Source: Streptomyces lincolnensis (lineage in GTDB: Bacteria > Actinomycetota > Actinomycetes > Streptomycetales > Streptomycetaceae). Taken from it: a stretch of DNA of 64,000 nt. The notes under the pieces were generated by a model. It saw only the letters and a list, made by a program, of their open reading frames with translations, searched no databases and was not told the origin of the DNA. Shown here in pieces: positions 53,558 to 61,953 of this stretch. Numbering within the stretch: position 1 is the first letter of the stretch; each line of letters starts with the position of its first letter. A program made the position numbers and the translations under genes. The DNA is taken from positions 62,001 to 126,000 of the forward strand of contig NZ_JAIHON010000013.1 of assembly GCF_021173675.1 (NCBI RefSeq), given 5' to 3'.

Positions 53558-54427
53558 TCAGCTCTTCCCGATCAGATCCGCCGGGAAGGCGCCGGCGGTG
53601 AGCGCGGTGCGGGCGAAGGCCGTGCCGAGTTCGGTCAGGCGGGCGACGCCGTCCGCGCCGAGGTGCTCGTACGGGGCCCGGTCCAGCCGGTCCGTCTCGT
53701 GTTCGATCTCCTCGCGGAGCGCGCGGCCCCGTTCCGTCAGCTCGCCGTCCTCGTCCAGCACGCCGCGCTCGCGCAGCCGTCCGACCGCCGCGTCCCAGTC
53801 CCGCCGGGCCCAGCCGCGGGTGCCGGAGACCCACTTCGGGGTCATGCCCTTGCCGGTCGCCGTGTGGGTCACCAGGGCCTCCAGGCCGTCGAGCCCCGCG
53901 GCCATCAGGACGGCGAGGTGCCCGTCGCCGCGGTGCTCGCGCAGCAGGGTGGCCGCGTGCCAGTACGCCAGGTGCGGTTCGTCGGGCACCGGCAGGTCGG
54001 CGTGCGCGGAGTACAGCGGCCGGGCGCTGCGCGAGCAGGCCTCGGTGGCGCGCAGGGCGAGCCGGGCCGCCTCGGCCATGTCCGGGGCGGTCACCGTCTC
54101 CTCGCCCAGCAGGCGTCGCAGGGTCGCGTCGACGGCACGCGCGCGGGCCGCCAGAACCTGTGCGGGTGTGGCCGTGTCCCACACCGCGGGTACGTGCTCG
54201 GCCACCAGTTCGTGCTTGTAGTTGTAGAACGTCGCCGTCACCGTGCCGGCCCCGACCGGTCCCAGCGCGGCCGCCCGTACCGCGAAGTTCACGGCCCGGG
54301 GATGCGTGACACCGATCGCGCCCAACTCCCGGCCCAGGTCGGGGGAGAAGTAGTGCGTCGAGTGCAGGGAGTTGAGCATGGTGTGACAGCGGCGGGCCGC
54401 GCGCGGCTCCAGGGCGACGGTAGTCAT
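53558..54427 (-). CDS. SCO6745-family protein
   Basis: A 289-residue protein that I recognise as the actinobacterial SCO6745 family (helical, sometimes named SalK-like). Notable segments are RRCHTMLNSLHSTHYFSPDL near the N-terminus, SAHADLPVPDEPHLAYWHAA in the middle, and a winged-helix-like C-terminus (RDWDAAVGRLRERGVLDED then LTERGRALREEIEHETDRL). The function is unknown. It is divergent from the GlxA-type regulator. A perfect 16-bp palindrome lies 12 bp before its ATG, so it is likely controlled by a TetR-type repressor encoded elsewhere. Confidence 0.8.
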   Translation of the reverse strand: MTTVALEPRAARRCHTMLNSLHSTHYFSPDLGRELGAIGVTHPRAVNFAVRAAALGPVGAGTVTATFYNYKHELVAEHVPAVWDTATPAQVLAARARAVDATLRRLLGEETVTAPDMAEAARLALRATEACSRSARPLYSAHADLPVPDEPHLAYWHAATLLREHRGDGHLAVLMAAGLDGLEALVTHTATGKGMTPKWVSGTRGWARRDWDAAVGRLRERGVLDEDGELTERGRALREEIEHETDRLDRAPYEHLGADGVARLTELGTAFARTALTAGAFPADLIGKS

Positions 54428-54438
54428 GGCCGTCACGT

Positions 54439-54454
54439 TACCGACCGGTCGGTA
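54439..54454. promoter_or_regulatory. TetR-type operator
   Basis: TACCGACCGGTCGGTA is a perfect 16-bp palindrome between the divergent SCO6745-family and GlxA-type genes. Its ACCGACCGGTCGGT core closely resembles known TetR-family operators. No TetR gene is in the window. Confidence 0.6.
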
Positions 54455-54542
54455 CCTTGTCGGGGTGCGGGCGCCGGGCATGGCGGAAAAGGTGGGGAAC
54501 TCGTCATTGCGGCCATCCGCCCGCACGCCAACAATCGGGGGC

Positions 54543-55502
54543 ATGGCGCAGTGCACCCTTCTCGTCGTCCTCTTCGACGGCGTCCAGAGCCTCGACATCA
54601 CCGGCCCCGTCGAGGTCTTCGCCGGGGCCGAGAAACACACCCCGGGCACGTACCGCCTCCGTACGGCCTCACTGGACGGGGCTCCCGTGCGCACCTCCAG
54701 CGGCTTGACCCTCGTACCGGACGAGTCCCTCGGGGACACGGCCGAGCCGCACACCCTCCTCGTCCCGGGAGGTCAGGGCACCCGCGTCCCCGCCCCGCGC
54801 CTGACCGACTGGCTGCGTGAGCACGGCCCGCGCGTGGAGCGGCTGGTGTCCGTGTGCACCGGTGCGATCCGGCTCGCCCAGGCGGGCCTGCTGGACGGCC
54901 GCCGCGTCACCACGCACTGGGCGTACAGCGAGACACTCGCCCGCGACCACCCGGAGATCCGGGTCGAACCCGACCCGATCTACATCCGCGACGGCCAGGT
55001 CTCCACCTCCGCCGGTGTCACCTCCGGCATCGACCTCGCCCTCGCCCTGGTCGAGGAGGACCTCGGCCGTGACGTGGCCCTCGCCATCGCCCGTCACCTC
55101 GTCGTCTTCCTGCGCCGACCGGGCAACCAGGCCCAGTTCAGCGCCCAGCTCGCCGCCCAGACGGCCCACCGGGAACCGCTCCGCGAGGTCCAGCGGTGGA
55201 TCGCCGAACACCCCGACGCCGACCTGACCGTCGACTCACTCGCCGAGCGCGCCCGCCTGTCCCCGCGCCACTTCGCCCGCGCCTTCCACGCCGAGACCGG
55301 CATGACCCCGGGCCGCTACGTCGACCGCGTCCGCCTCGAACACGCCCGCCGCCTCCTGGAGGACACCACCGACGGCATCGAGGAGATCTCCCGCACCAGC
55401 GGCTACGGCACCCCCGAAGCCATGCGCCGCGCCTTCGTCAAATCCCTCGGCACGGCCCCCACCGAATACCGCCGCCGCTTCCACCCGACCCCAACCCCAT
55501 GA
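54543..55502 (+). CDS. GlxA-family transcriptional regulator (PfpI + AraC HTH)
   Basis: A 319-residue regulator. Residues 1-185 form a DJ-1/PfpI-like domain (LFDGVQSLDITGPVEVF, LLVPGGQGTR, VSVCTGAIRLAQAGLLDGR). Residues 215-315 are a double AraC HTH (LTVDSLAERARLSPRHFARA and EISRTSGYGTPEAMRRAF). The start MAQCTLLV has GGGGG just upstream; an ATG at 54426 would add 39 residues without family support. It may regulate the divergent gene or the PfpI-like gene downstream. The signal is unknown. Confidence 0.9.
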   Translation: MAQCTLLVVLFDGVQSLDITGPVEVFAGAEKHTPGTYRLRTASLDGAPVRTSSGLTLVPDESLGDTAEPHTLLVPGGQGTRVPAPRLTDWLREHGPRVERLVSVCTGAIRLAQAGLLDGRRVTTHWAYSETLARDHPEIRVEPDPIYIRDGQVSTSAGVTSGIDLALALVEEDLGRDVALAIARHLVVFLRRPGNQAQFSAQLAAQTAHREPLREVQRWIAEHPDADLTVDSLAERARLSPRHFARAFHAETGMTPGRYVDRVRLEHARRLLEDTTDGIEEISRTSGYGTPEAMRRAFVKSLGTAPTEYRRRFHPTPTP

Positions 55503-55533
55503 CCCCGGGTCCCCAACCCCGGCTCCGTCTACT

Positions 55534-55855
55534 GGCGCCCGCTTGCCAAGCCCGGGAGCCGCCCCCGGCCCCGCACCTGAAGCCCGCCCCTCCGGGATGC
55601 TCGGCAGCCGCCCATCGCCCCTGGTACCTGCTTGCTGCCCGCCGGGCATCCGCCTGCCGACCCGTCGAGACCTGGGAGCTGCCCCGGCTCCGCCCACTGA
55701 CAGCCGCCGGCCCGCGCACCTGATGCCCGCCCGCCGAAGCTCGGCAGCCGCCCATCGCCCCTGCCCCTGGCACCCGCTTGCTGCCCGTCGGCCATCCGCC
55801 TGCCGCCACGCCAAGACTCGGGAGCCGCCGCCGAACCCGCCCCCTGACGCCTGAG
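55534..55855. repeat. Degenerate tandem repeat of about 140 bp
   Basis: The 420-bp gap 55503-55922 holds no convincing gene. The block GCTCGGCAGCCGCCCATCGC starts at 55599 and again at 55739, and the sequence between (TGCTTGCTGCCCG, CATCCGCCTGCCG, GGGAGC) recurs with the same 140-bp period. A partial third unit begins near 55534. Open frames here are long only because of the GC content and repeated composition. Confidence 0.65.
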
Positions 55856-55922
55856 ACAACCCGCGCCTCCCGCCCCCGTCCACCAAGACCCGCCCCGATC
55901 CCACCCCCCGAAAGGCCCTCCG

Positions 55923-56567
55923 ATGCAGATCGCCATCGTGCTCTTCGACCGCTTCACCGCCCTGGACGCGGTCGGCCCTTACGAGACCCTGGGACGGCTT
56001 CCGGGCGCGGAGACCGTGTTCGTCGCCGAGGGGGCCGGGCCGGTGCGTACCGACAAGGGGGACCTCGCCCTGATGGCCGACAGGGCGTTCGCGGAGGTGC
56101 CGCACCCCGACATCGTGGTCGTGCCGGGTGGCCCCGGCCAGACTCCGCAGATGGAGAACGGGACGTTGCTGGACTGGCTGCGCGCGGTCGATGCCACGAG
56201 TACGTGGACGACATCGGTGTGCACAGGCTCACTGCTGCTGGCGGCCGCGGGACTCCTCCGGGGCCGCCGCGCGACCTCGCACTGGCTCGCACTGGACTTC
56301 CTGAAGCGGTTCGGTGCGGAGCCCGCCGAGGAGCGGGTGGTGACCGACGGCAAGTACGTCACGGCGGCCGGTGTCTCCGCCGGCATCGACATGGGCCTCA
56401 CCCTGCTCGGCCGGATCGCGGGCGACGAACACGCCCAGGCCGTCCAGCTGTTGACCGAGTACGACCCGCGGCCGCCCTACGACGCCGGGTCCCCGCACAC
56501 GGCTCCGGCCCACCTGGTGGAGAGGTTCCGCTCCAGGAGCCGTTTCAGCCGGACGTGGTCCAGGTGA
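55923..56567 (+). CDS. DJ-1/PfpI family protein (isonitrile-hydratase-like)
   Basis: A 214-residue single-domain protein. IAIVLFDRFTALDAVGPYE opens the fold, VVVPGGPGQTP supplies the oxyanion loop, and the nucleophile-elbow cysteine is in TTSVCTGSLLLAAAGLLRGR. The relatives are isonitrile hydratases and ThiJ-type proteins; the reaction here is unproven. AAAGG is a weak RBS. Its last 23 bases overlap the convergent enoyl-CoA hydratase gene. Confidence 0.88.
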   Translation: MQIAIVLFDRFTALDAVGPYETLGRLPGAETVFVAEGAGPVRTDKGDLALMADRAFAEVPHPDIVVVPGGPGQTPQMENGTLLDWLRAVDATSTWTTSVCTGSLLLAAAGLLRGRRATSHWLALDFLKRFGAEPAEERVVTDGKYVTAAGVSAGIDMGLTLLGRIAGDEHAQAVQLLTEYDPRPPYDAGSPHTAPAHLVERFRSRSRFSRTWSR

Positions 56568-57294
56568 AGCGCGGCTGCCGGCGCTCCAGGAACGCGGCGA
56601 CCCCCTCCCCGGTGTCGCCGCTGCCGCGTGCCTGCTCGGCCCAGTACGCGTCCCGGTCGGCGCGCCCGTCGGCGAACTCCTTCGCCGCGGCCTGCGTCAG
56701 CTGCGACCGGGACGCCAGAATCCGGGTGAACTCCGCGACCCGCTTGCCCAGTTCGCCCGCCGGCAGCAGCTCGTCCACCAGGCCCGTGCGCAGCGCCCGC
56801 TCCGCGTCGATCAACTCCCCGGAGTACAACAGGTACTTGGTCGTCGCCGGTCCCACCAGCCCCGCCAACCGCCGGGTGGAGGACGCCGGATACACGATCC
56901 CGAGCTTCGCCGGCGTCACCCCGAACAGCGCCCCCTCCTCGGCGAACCGCAGATCGCAGGCCGCCGCGAGCTGCGACCCACCGCCCACGCAGTGACCGCG
57001 GATCGCCGCCAGCGTCGGCTTGGGGAAGGCCGCGAGAGCCTCCTCGGCCAGCACCGCGAGCCCCTGCGCCTCCTCGGGCGACTTCCGCAGCGTGGAGATG
57101 TCGGCCCCCGCGCAGAACGTCCCGCCCGCCCCGGTCAGCACGAGCGCCCGTACGCCCGGGTCGGCGGCCAGCGTGTCGAGCAACGGCGGCAGCGCCCGCC
57201 ACATCGCCGCCGTCATGGCGTTGCGCTTGGCCGGATGGTGGACGACGACGGTGGCGACCGAATCGACGACGTCGTGCGACAGCTGCGGCTCCAT
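56545..57294 (-). CDS. Enoyl-CoA hydratase/isomerase family protein
   Basis: A 249-residue crotonase. GTFCAGADISTLR and AAIRGHCVGGGSQLAAACDLR form the CoA-binding oxyanion hole. FGVTPAKLGIVYPAS follows, but the usual glutamate pair of hydratases is not obvious, so isomerase or lyase activity is possible. TAGCAT ends seven bases before the ATG with no RBS, suggesting a leaderless mRNA. It is divergent from the HdeD-like gene across a perfect 10-bp inverted repeat. Confidence 0.88.
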   Translation of the reverse strand: MEPQLSHDVVDSVATVVVHHPAKRNAMTAAMWRALPPLLDTLAADPGVRALVLTGAGGTFCAGADISTLRKSPEEAQGLAVLAEEALAAFPKPTLAAIRGHCVGGGSQLAAACDLRFAEEGALFGVTPAKLGIVYPASSTRRLAGLVGPATTKYLLYSGELIDAERALRTGLVDELLPAGELGKRVAEFTRILASRSQLTQAAAKEFADGRADRDAYWAEQARGSGDTGEGVAAFLERRQPRFTWTTSG

Positions 57295-57338
57295 GCGCCG
57301 GATGCTATCCGCCCGTCCGGCCGGATCGATCAAGAAGA

Positions 57339-57366
57339 CCCCCGGTGAGTGTTATGTCACCGGGGG
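57339..57366. promoter_or_regulatory. 10-bp perfect inverted repeat in a divergent promoter
   Basis: CCCCCGGTGA (57339-57348) and TCACCGGGGG (57357-57366) are exact complements with an 8-base spacer. They sit between the enoyl-CoA hydratase and HdeD-like gene starts, so this is more likely an operator or leader hairpin than a terminator. A tandem 10-bp repeat (CATGATCAAG twice, 57391-57410) follows. Confidence 0.45.
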
Positions 57367-57435
57367 TAAAGGGGATTAAAGGATGAAAGACATGATCAAG
57401 CATGATCAAGGGGGATCGGGGATCAAGGAGGCGCG

Positions 57436-58074
57436 ATGGCCAGGTCCACCCAGTCGAAGAGCGAGACGCAGAAGCTGAGCCGCGGTTTCGGCTGGCTCGC
57501 CGCACTCGGCGTGCTGCTCGTCCTCGCCGGACTCGTCGGGCTGATCTACACCGGCGTCGCCACCCTGACCTCGATGCTCCTCTTCGGCTGGCTGCTGCTG
57601 ATCGGTGGCGGGGTCGGCCTGCTGCACGCCGTCCAGGCGCGCGCGAGCAACTTCTTCTGGCTCGGTGTGGTGGTCGCGGCCCTGAACATCGCGGCCGGCG
57701 TGGTGATCATCCGCAGGCCGGAGGCGGCGGCCGAGGCGTTGACCATGTTCGCCGCCCTGCTCTTCCTCACCGGCGGGGTGTTCCGGCTGGTGGGCAGTGT
57801 GGTGGTGCGCGGACCGCAGTTCGGCTGGACCCTCGTCCAGGGCGCCTTCGGCCTCCTCCTCGGCATCCTGGTGCTGGCCTCGTGGCCGAGCAGCAGCAAG
57901 TACGTCATCGGCAGCTTCTTCTCCCTCGCCCTGCTCTTCGACGGGCTCGGCCTGATCGCCACCGGCTTCGGCGGCCGCCGTATCGTCGGCATCGTCTCCG
58001 AGCAACTGACCGGGGAGGACGGCCGGCGGGACGAACCGGACGAGGCCGCCACGAAACCCGTACCACCCGAATAG
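57436..58074 (+). CDS. HdeD-like (DUF308) membrane protein
   Basis: A 212-residue integral membrane protein with six predicted helices in three pairs (for example LGVLLVLAGLVGLIYTGVAT, FFWLGVVVAALNIAAGVVII, GTFSLALLFDGLG-like SFFSLALLFDGLGLIATGFG). The family relates to HdeD, an acid-resistance membrane protein of enteric bacteria. Its role in Streptomyces is unknown. AAGGAGG with seven-base spacing fixes the ATG. The tail is hydrophilic (GEDGRRDEPDEAATKPVPPE). Confidence 0.85.
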   Translation: MARSTQSKSETQKLSRGFGWLAALGVLLVLAGLVGLIYTGVATLTSMLLFGWLLLIGGGVGLLHAVQARASNFFWLGVVVAALNIAAGVVIIRRPEAAAEALTMFAALLFLTGGVFRLVGSVVVRGPQFGWTLVQGAFGLLLGILVLASWPSSSKYVIGSFFSLALLFDGLGLIATGFGGRRIVGIVSEQLTGEDGRRDEPDEAATKPVPPE

Positions 58075-58182
58075 TTCGCGAAGTCGACACCGAAGGAACA
58101 GCGGCGGTCTTTTGCGCGCACCCGCCTTGCACAGGCGGTCGGAAGCGCTCGATATCTGCTGACTTCTGGTCAGTCCAGCGGG

Positions 58183-58758
58183 GTGCGCGGGCCGGTTGCC
58201 AACACTCGTGACGTGGCGACAATCGAGCGCGAGGACGGCGACCGGACGATGGATGACCATGGGCGCGGGCCCGGCCCACGCCCAGCAGGCGGCACGGACG
58301 AGCCCCTCGACCCGACACCGCCGCAACCGTGGCCGTACGAGGGCGTGTGGCGTTTCACGGCCCCCGCCGCCGACGCCTCGGTCCCCCAGGCGCGGCACGC
58401 CGTACGGGACCTGCTGTACCGCCAGGGGGTGCCGGTCCCGGCCGATCTGCTCCAGGGGCTGCTGCTGATCGTCTCGGAGCTGGTCACCAACGCCGTCCGG
58501 CACGCGGCGCTGCTGTCGCCGATGCTCGCGGTGGAGGTCGCCGTCGGCGCGGAGTGGGTGCGGGTGTCCGTGGAGGACAACCATCCCTACCGCCCCACCG
58601 CCCTGGAGGCCGACCACGGCCGGACCGGCGGGCGCGGGCTGCTGCTGGTGCGCGAGATCACGCGCGAGGCGGGCGGCGTGTGCGACGTCGAGCACACGGC
58701 GACCGGCGGCAAGGTCATCTGGGCCGCTCTGCCGTTCGTGCCGGCGCGGATCCCGTAG
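58183..58758 (+). CDS. RsbW-like ATP-binding protein (HATPase)
   Basis: Up to 191 residues. After a disordered Pro/Gly-rich N-terminus, the GHKL ATPase fold contains the N-box LLLIVSELVTNAVRHA, the G1-like VSVEDNHPYRP and the G2 motif GRTGGRGLLLVREITRE. Many such single-domain serine kinases/anti-sigma-like proteins occur in Streptomyces and bind anti-sigma antagonists. No partner is adjacent. The start is uncertain: GTG at 58183 or 58213, or ATG at 58249, none with a strong RBS. An inverted repeat CTGAC-ttctg-GTCAG lies at 58159-58173. Confidence 0.82.
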   Translation: MRGPVANTRDVATIEREDGDRTMDDHGRGPGPRPAGGTDEPLDPTPPQPWPYEGVWRFTAPAADASVPQARHAVRDLLYRQGVPVPADLLQGLLLIVSELVTNAVRHAALLSPMLAVEVAVGAEWVRVSVEDNHPYRPTALEADHGRTGGRGLLLVREITREAGGVCDVEHTATGGKVIWAALPFVPARIP

Positions 58759-58785
58759 CGGGCCGTGGGGCCGTAGGGGCGGGTG

Positions 58786-59379
58786 TCACCAGTCGGCGGA
58801 CAGACCCGTCAGCTCCCTGACCGCGGGCCGGGCCGCGTCCAGGACGGTCATGAACCACGAGGAGAAGGTGTCCTTGGCGTGCCGCTCCGCCAGCTCGTCG
58901 GGCGTCACGAACGCCGTCGCGCCGACCTCCTCCGGGTCCGGCCGCGGCGCGGCCTGCACCAGGCCCACGAAGAGGTGGTTGTACTCCTGCTCCACCAGCC
59001 CCGAGTCCGGGTCCGGGTGGTTGTAGCGGACCGTGCCGGCCTCGGCGAGCAGCGAGGGCGAGACGCCCAGTTCCTCGTACGTCCGCCGGGCCGCCGCCGC
59101 GAAGGGCGCCTCGCCGGGATAGGGGTGGCCGCAGCAGGTGTTGGACCACACTCCGGGGGAGTGGTACTTGCCGAGCGCCCGCTGCTGGAGCAGCAGCCGG
59201 CCCTGCTCGTCGAAGAGGAACACCGAGAAGGCGCGGTGCAACTGCCCCGGCGGCTGGTGGGCGGCGAGCTTCTCCGCGGTGCCGATCGTCACACCGTTCT
59301 CGTCGACCAGTTCCAGCAGAATCGGGTCCGCGGTGCCGTTCGACGAACGGTGCGTCGCGGTGGCAGGTGTGATCGGCAT
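58786..59379 (-). CDS. idi: Isopentenyl-diphosphate Delta-isomerase, type 1
   Basis: A 197-residue Nudix-fold enzyme that interconverts IPP and DMAPP for isoprenoids. LHRAFSVFLFDEQGRLLLQQ opens the fold. The active-site cysteine lies in WSNTCCGHPYPGE, and the metal/acid residues in VEQEYNHLFVG. AAGG six bases before the ATG at 59379 favours that start over an ATG two codons upstream. From memory, hopanoid genes lie beyond the right edge in S. coelicolor, which would fit a supply role. Confidence 0.93.
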   Translation of the reverse strand: MPITPATATHRSSNGTADPILLELVDENGVTIGTAEKLAAHQPPGQLHRAFSVFLFDEQGRLLLQQRALGKYHSPGVWSNTCCGHPYPGEAPFAAAARRTYEELGVSPSLLAEAGTVRYNHPDPDSGLVEQEYNHLFVGLVQAAPRPDPEEVGATAFVTPDELAERHAKDTFSSWFMTVLDAARPAVRELTGLSADW

Positions 59380-59585
59380 ACCCATCCTTCGCATCGGTCT
59401 TCGCGCCCCAGTGTGCCGTACGGATTCGGCACTCCCGGCAGGTGATCGTGCCCGGCGCGGCGGGCGGGGAACCGTCCGGGGCGGGGCTGTGAGCATGAGG
59501 ACGCAACGATGCACCGGATCGCTGCATTCCGCCCGAACCGGAGTTTCAGGGCTCGTACTGATGTCCCAGTGGCAAAGCTTCTGCC

Positions 59586-60527
59586 TCAGTGACAGAGCTT
59601 CGCCTCGTGCTCCGCGTGCCCGCTCGGCTCCAGCTGGAAGGTGCAGTGCTCGACGTCGAAGTGGTCGCCGAGGCAGCCCTGGAGCTCGTGGAGCATCTTC
59701 TCGTGGCCGATCGCGCTGAGGACGTCGGAGCGCACGACCACATGGGCGGACAGGACCGGCAGGCCGGAGGTGATGGTCCAGGCGTGCAGGTCGTGGATGT
59801 CCTCCACCCCGTCCAGGGCCAGTATGTGGGCCCGCACCTCCGCGATGTCGACACCCTTGGGGGCCGCCTCCAGCAGGACGTCGAGGGTCTCGCGCAGCAG
59901 CTTGAAGGTGCGCGGCACGATCATCAGTCCGATGACCAGCGAGGCGATCGGGTCGGCGGCCTGCCAGCCGGTGGTCAGGATCACCACCGCCGAGATCAGC
60001 ACCGCCAGCGAGCCCAGCGCGTCCGCGGCCACCTCCAGGAACGCACCGCGCACGTTCAGGCTCTCCTTCTGGCCGCGCATCAGCAGCGTCAGCGAGATCA
60101 TGTTCGCCACCAGGCCGATCGCGCCGAAGACGATGGTCAGCCCGCCCTCGGTATCGGCGGGCGTGACGAACCGCTGGATCGCCTCGTACAGGACGTAGCC
60201 GCCGACCCCGAGCAGCAGCAGACAGTTGGCGAGGGCGGCGAGGATCTCCGCGCGGGCGTACCCGAAGGTGCGCCGGTCGCTCGGCGGCATGCCGGAGAAG
60301 TGGATGGCCAGCAGTGCCATGCCCAGCCCGAGCGCGTCCGTCGCCATGTGGGCCGCGTCCGCGACCAGGGCGAGCGAGTCGGCGACCACACCGCCGACGA
60401 TCTCGACCACCATGACGGTGAGCGTGATGGACAGCGCGACCCGCAGCCTCCCGCGGTACGCGGCCGTGGCCGTACCACCGGTGGGCGCGTGCGAGTGCGC
60501 ATGCCCGTGATCGTGCCCAGCCCCCAT
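59586..60527 (-). CDS. Cation diffusion facilitator (CDF) metal exporter
   Basis: A 313-residue transporter of the CzcD type. The His-rich N-terminus (GHDHGHAHSHAP) and six predicted helices are present. The transport site lies in LALVADAAHMATDALGLG (HxxxD) with the matching residues in FLEVAADALGSLAVL, where the usual His is replaced by Ala-Ala-Asp. The cytosolic C-terminal domain (DVAEVRAHILALDGVEDIHD-like, then HVVV) binds metal. The zinc-type substrate is inferred. AGGAGGCGG precedes the ATG. Confidence 0.9.
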   Translation of the reverse strand: MGAGHDHGHAHSHAPTGGTATAAYRGRLRVALSITLTVMVVEIVGGVVADSLALVADAAHMATDALGLGMALLAIHFSGMPPSDRRTFGYARAEILAALANCLLLLGVGGYVLYEAIQRFVTPADTEGGLTIVFGAIGLVANMISLTLLMRGQKESLNVRGAFLEVAADALGSLAVLISAVVILTTGWQAADPIASLVIGLMIVPRTFKLLRETLDVLLEAAPKGVDIAEVRAHILALDGVEDIHDLHAWTITSGLPVLSAHVVVRSDVLSAIGHEKMLHELQGCLGDHFDVEHCTFQLEPSGHAEHEAKLCH

Positions 60528-60630
60528 GGAAAGCCGCCTCCTGCGCGTTGATCCGGAACACCCGTCTGGATCACAGTGAACTACGGGTGGGGGGTATCTG
60601 GCAACGCGGCACTGAACACCGTTGTCATGT

Positions 60631-60665
60631 GCCCTGACCTGCGGAAACGATCCGCAGGTCAGGGC
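60631..60665 (-). terminator. Intrinsic terminator after galE
   Basis: GCCCTGACCTGCGGA and TCCGCAGGTCAGGGC form a perfect 15-bp stem with loop AACGA, nine bases beyond the galE stop. Confidence 0.85.
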
Positions 60666-60673
60666 AGCCTCAG

Positions 60674-61666
60674 TTACCGCCCGTGATGCCGCTGCCAGCC
60701 CCGCCAGGCCGACTCGACCATCTCCCGCACCCCGCGCCGGGCGGTCCAGCCGAGCTCCTCGGCGGCCCGTGCCGACGACGCGACCGCACGCGGGGCGTCC
60801 CCGGGACGGCGGGCCTCGACGACGGGCGGACGCCGGTCTCCGGTCACCTCACCGATCATCGTGATCAGCTCGCGTACGGAAACGCCTTCCCCGCGACCGA
60901 TGTTGACCGTCAGATCGCGGACGTTGCCCAAGTCGGCCTTGCCCGGCCCGCCCTCGCTCAGCCGTCGAGCCGCCGCGAGATGCGCCTCCGCCAGGTCGGC
61001 GACGTGGATGTAGTCACGGACGCAGGTGCCGTCCGGCGTCGGATAGTCGGCGCCGAAGATCCGCGGCGCCTCGTCACGGGTGAGCCGGTCGAAGACCATC
61101 GGGACGATGTTGAAGACGCCCAGGTCCGCCAGCTCCGGCGCCGCGGCACCGGCGACGTTGAAATAGCGCAGGCACACCGTCGAGATGCCGTGCGCCCGGC
61201 CCGCCGCCCGCACCAGCCACTCCCCGGCGAGCTTGGTCTCGCCGTAGGGGTTCACCGGCGCGCACGGGGTGTCCTCCGTGATCAGGTCCACGTCGGGGTT
61301 GCCGTAGACGGCCGCCGACGAGGAGAAGAGGAAACGCCCGATCCCGGCCGCGGCGACCGCCTCCAGGAGCGCGGCGAGACCGCCGACGTTCTCCGTGTAG
61401 TAGTGCGTCGGCCGGGCCACCGACTCACCGACCTGCTTGCGCGCGGCGAGGTGCACCACACCCGTGACCATGTGCTCGGCGAACACCTGCTTGAGCAGGT
61501 CCCTGTCGTAGGCCGAGCCCTCGACGAGCGGGATGTGGGCCGGCAGCCGCGCGGGCACCCCGGCCGAGAGGTCGTCCAGCGCGAGGACGCGCTCCCCGGC
61601 GTCGCTCATGGCCCGCGCCACGTGCGCCCCGATGTACCCGGCACCGCCGGTGATCAGCCATGTCAT
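60674..61666 (-). CDS. galE: UDP-glucose 4-epimerase
   Basis: A 330-residue extended SDR that interconverts UDP-glucose and UDP-galactose. The NAD motif is WLITGGAGYIGAHVARAM (residues 3-20). The catalytic pair is in SSSAAVYG and PYGETKLAGEW (YxxxK). CVRDYIHVADLAEAHL is the GalE signature. The start at MTWLITGG has no RBS; TAGGGT ends eight bases upstream, suggesting a leaderless transcript. A strong terminator follows. It is not in a gal operon here, so a cell-wall or polysaccharide role is possible. Confidence 0.93.
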   Translation of the reverse strand: MTWLITGGAGYIGAHVARAMSDAGERVLALDDLSAGVPARLPAHIPLVEGSAYDRDLLKQVFAEHMVTGVVHLAARKQVGESVARPTHYYTENVGGLAALLEAVAAAGIGRFLFSSSAAVYGNPDVDLITEDTPCAPVNPYGETKLAGEWLVRAAGRAHGISTVCLRYFNVAGAAAPELADLGVFNIVPMVFDRLTRDEAPRIFGADYPTPDGTCVRDYIHVADLAEAHLAAARRLSEGGPGKADLGNVRDLTVNIGRGEGVSVRELITMIGEVTGDRRPPVVEARRPGDAPRAVASSARAAEELGWTARRGVREMVESAWRGWQRHHGR

Positions 61667-61953
61667 GGTCGCCCACCCTATGCCGAGGCCCCGCGGCCCG
61701 GTGCAATGTCCCGGATGCCCGGTCTGCGAACGCACATTTGTGGGTGGAGCCCTGGATCACCGATGATGATCGCGGCAAAGGCCGGGGGAGACGGCGCTGA
61801 TCGGCCCGTGAACGGGCGGTGAACGCGGCCTTCCGGCTATCCGATAGCCTCTGCCGACATGCCGCCCGGCTGGCTGCCGTGCCACGCCAAGGGGCGCCCC
61901 CACCATGCGACATGACCGGCGCCCGTGCGTCGGCACTCAGGGAGTGAGTTCGG

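Noticed and set aside
50735..54820. 1361-codon plus-strand frame opposite tex
   Set aside because: No domain similarity, very biased composition; tex on the minus strand is full length and canonical.
55236..56105. Minus-strand open frames in the 55.5-55.9 kb gap
   Set aside because: Gly/Arg/Ala-rich repeats mirror the 140-bp DNA repeat; no RBS and no recognisable domain.
59555..59600. Imperfect tandem repeat CAGTGGCAAAGCTTC / CAGTGACAGAGCTTC at the CDF gene end
   Set aside because: Only about 20 bp, imperfect, and explained by a small duplication of the stop region; no functional reading.
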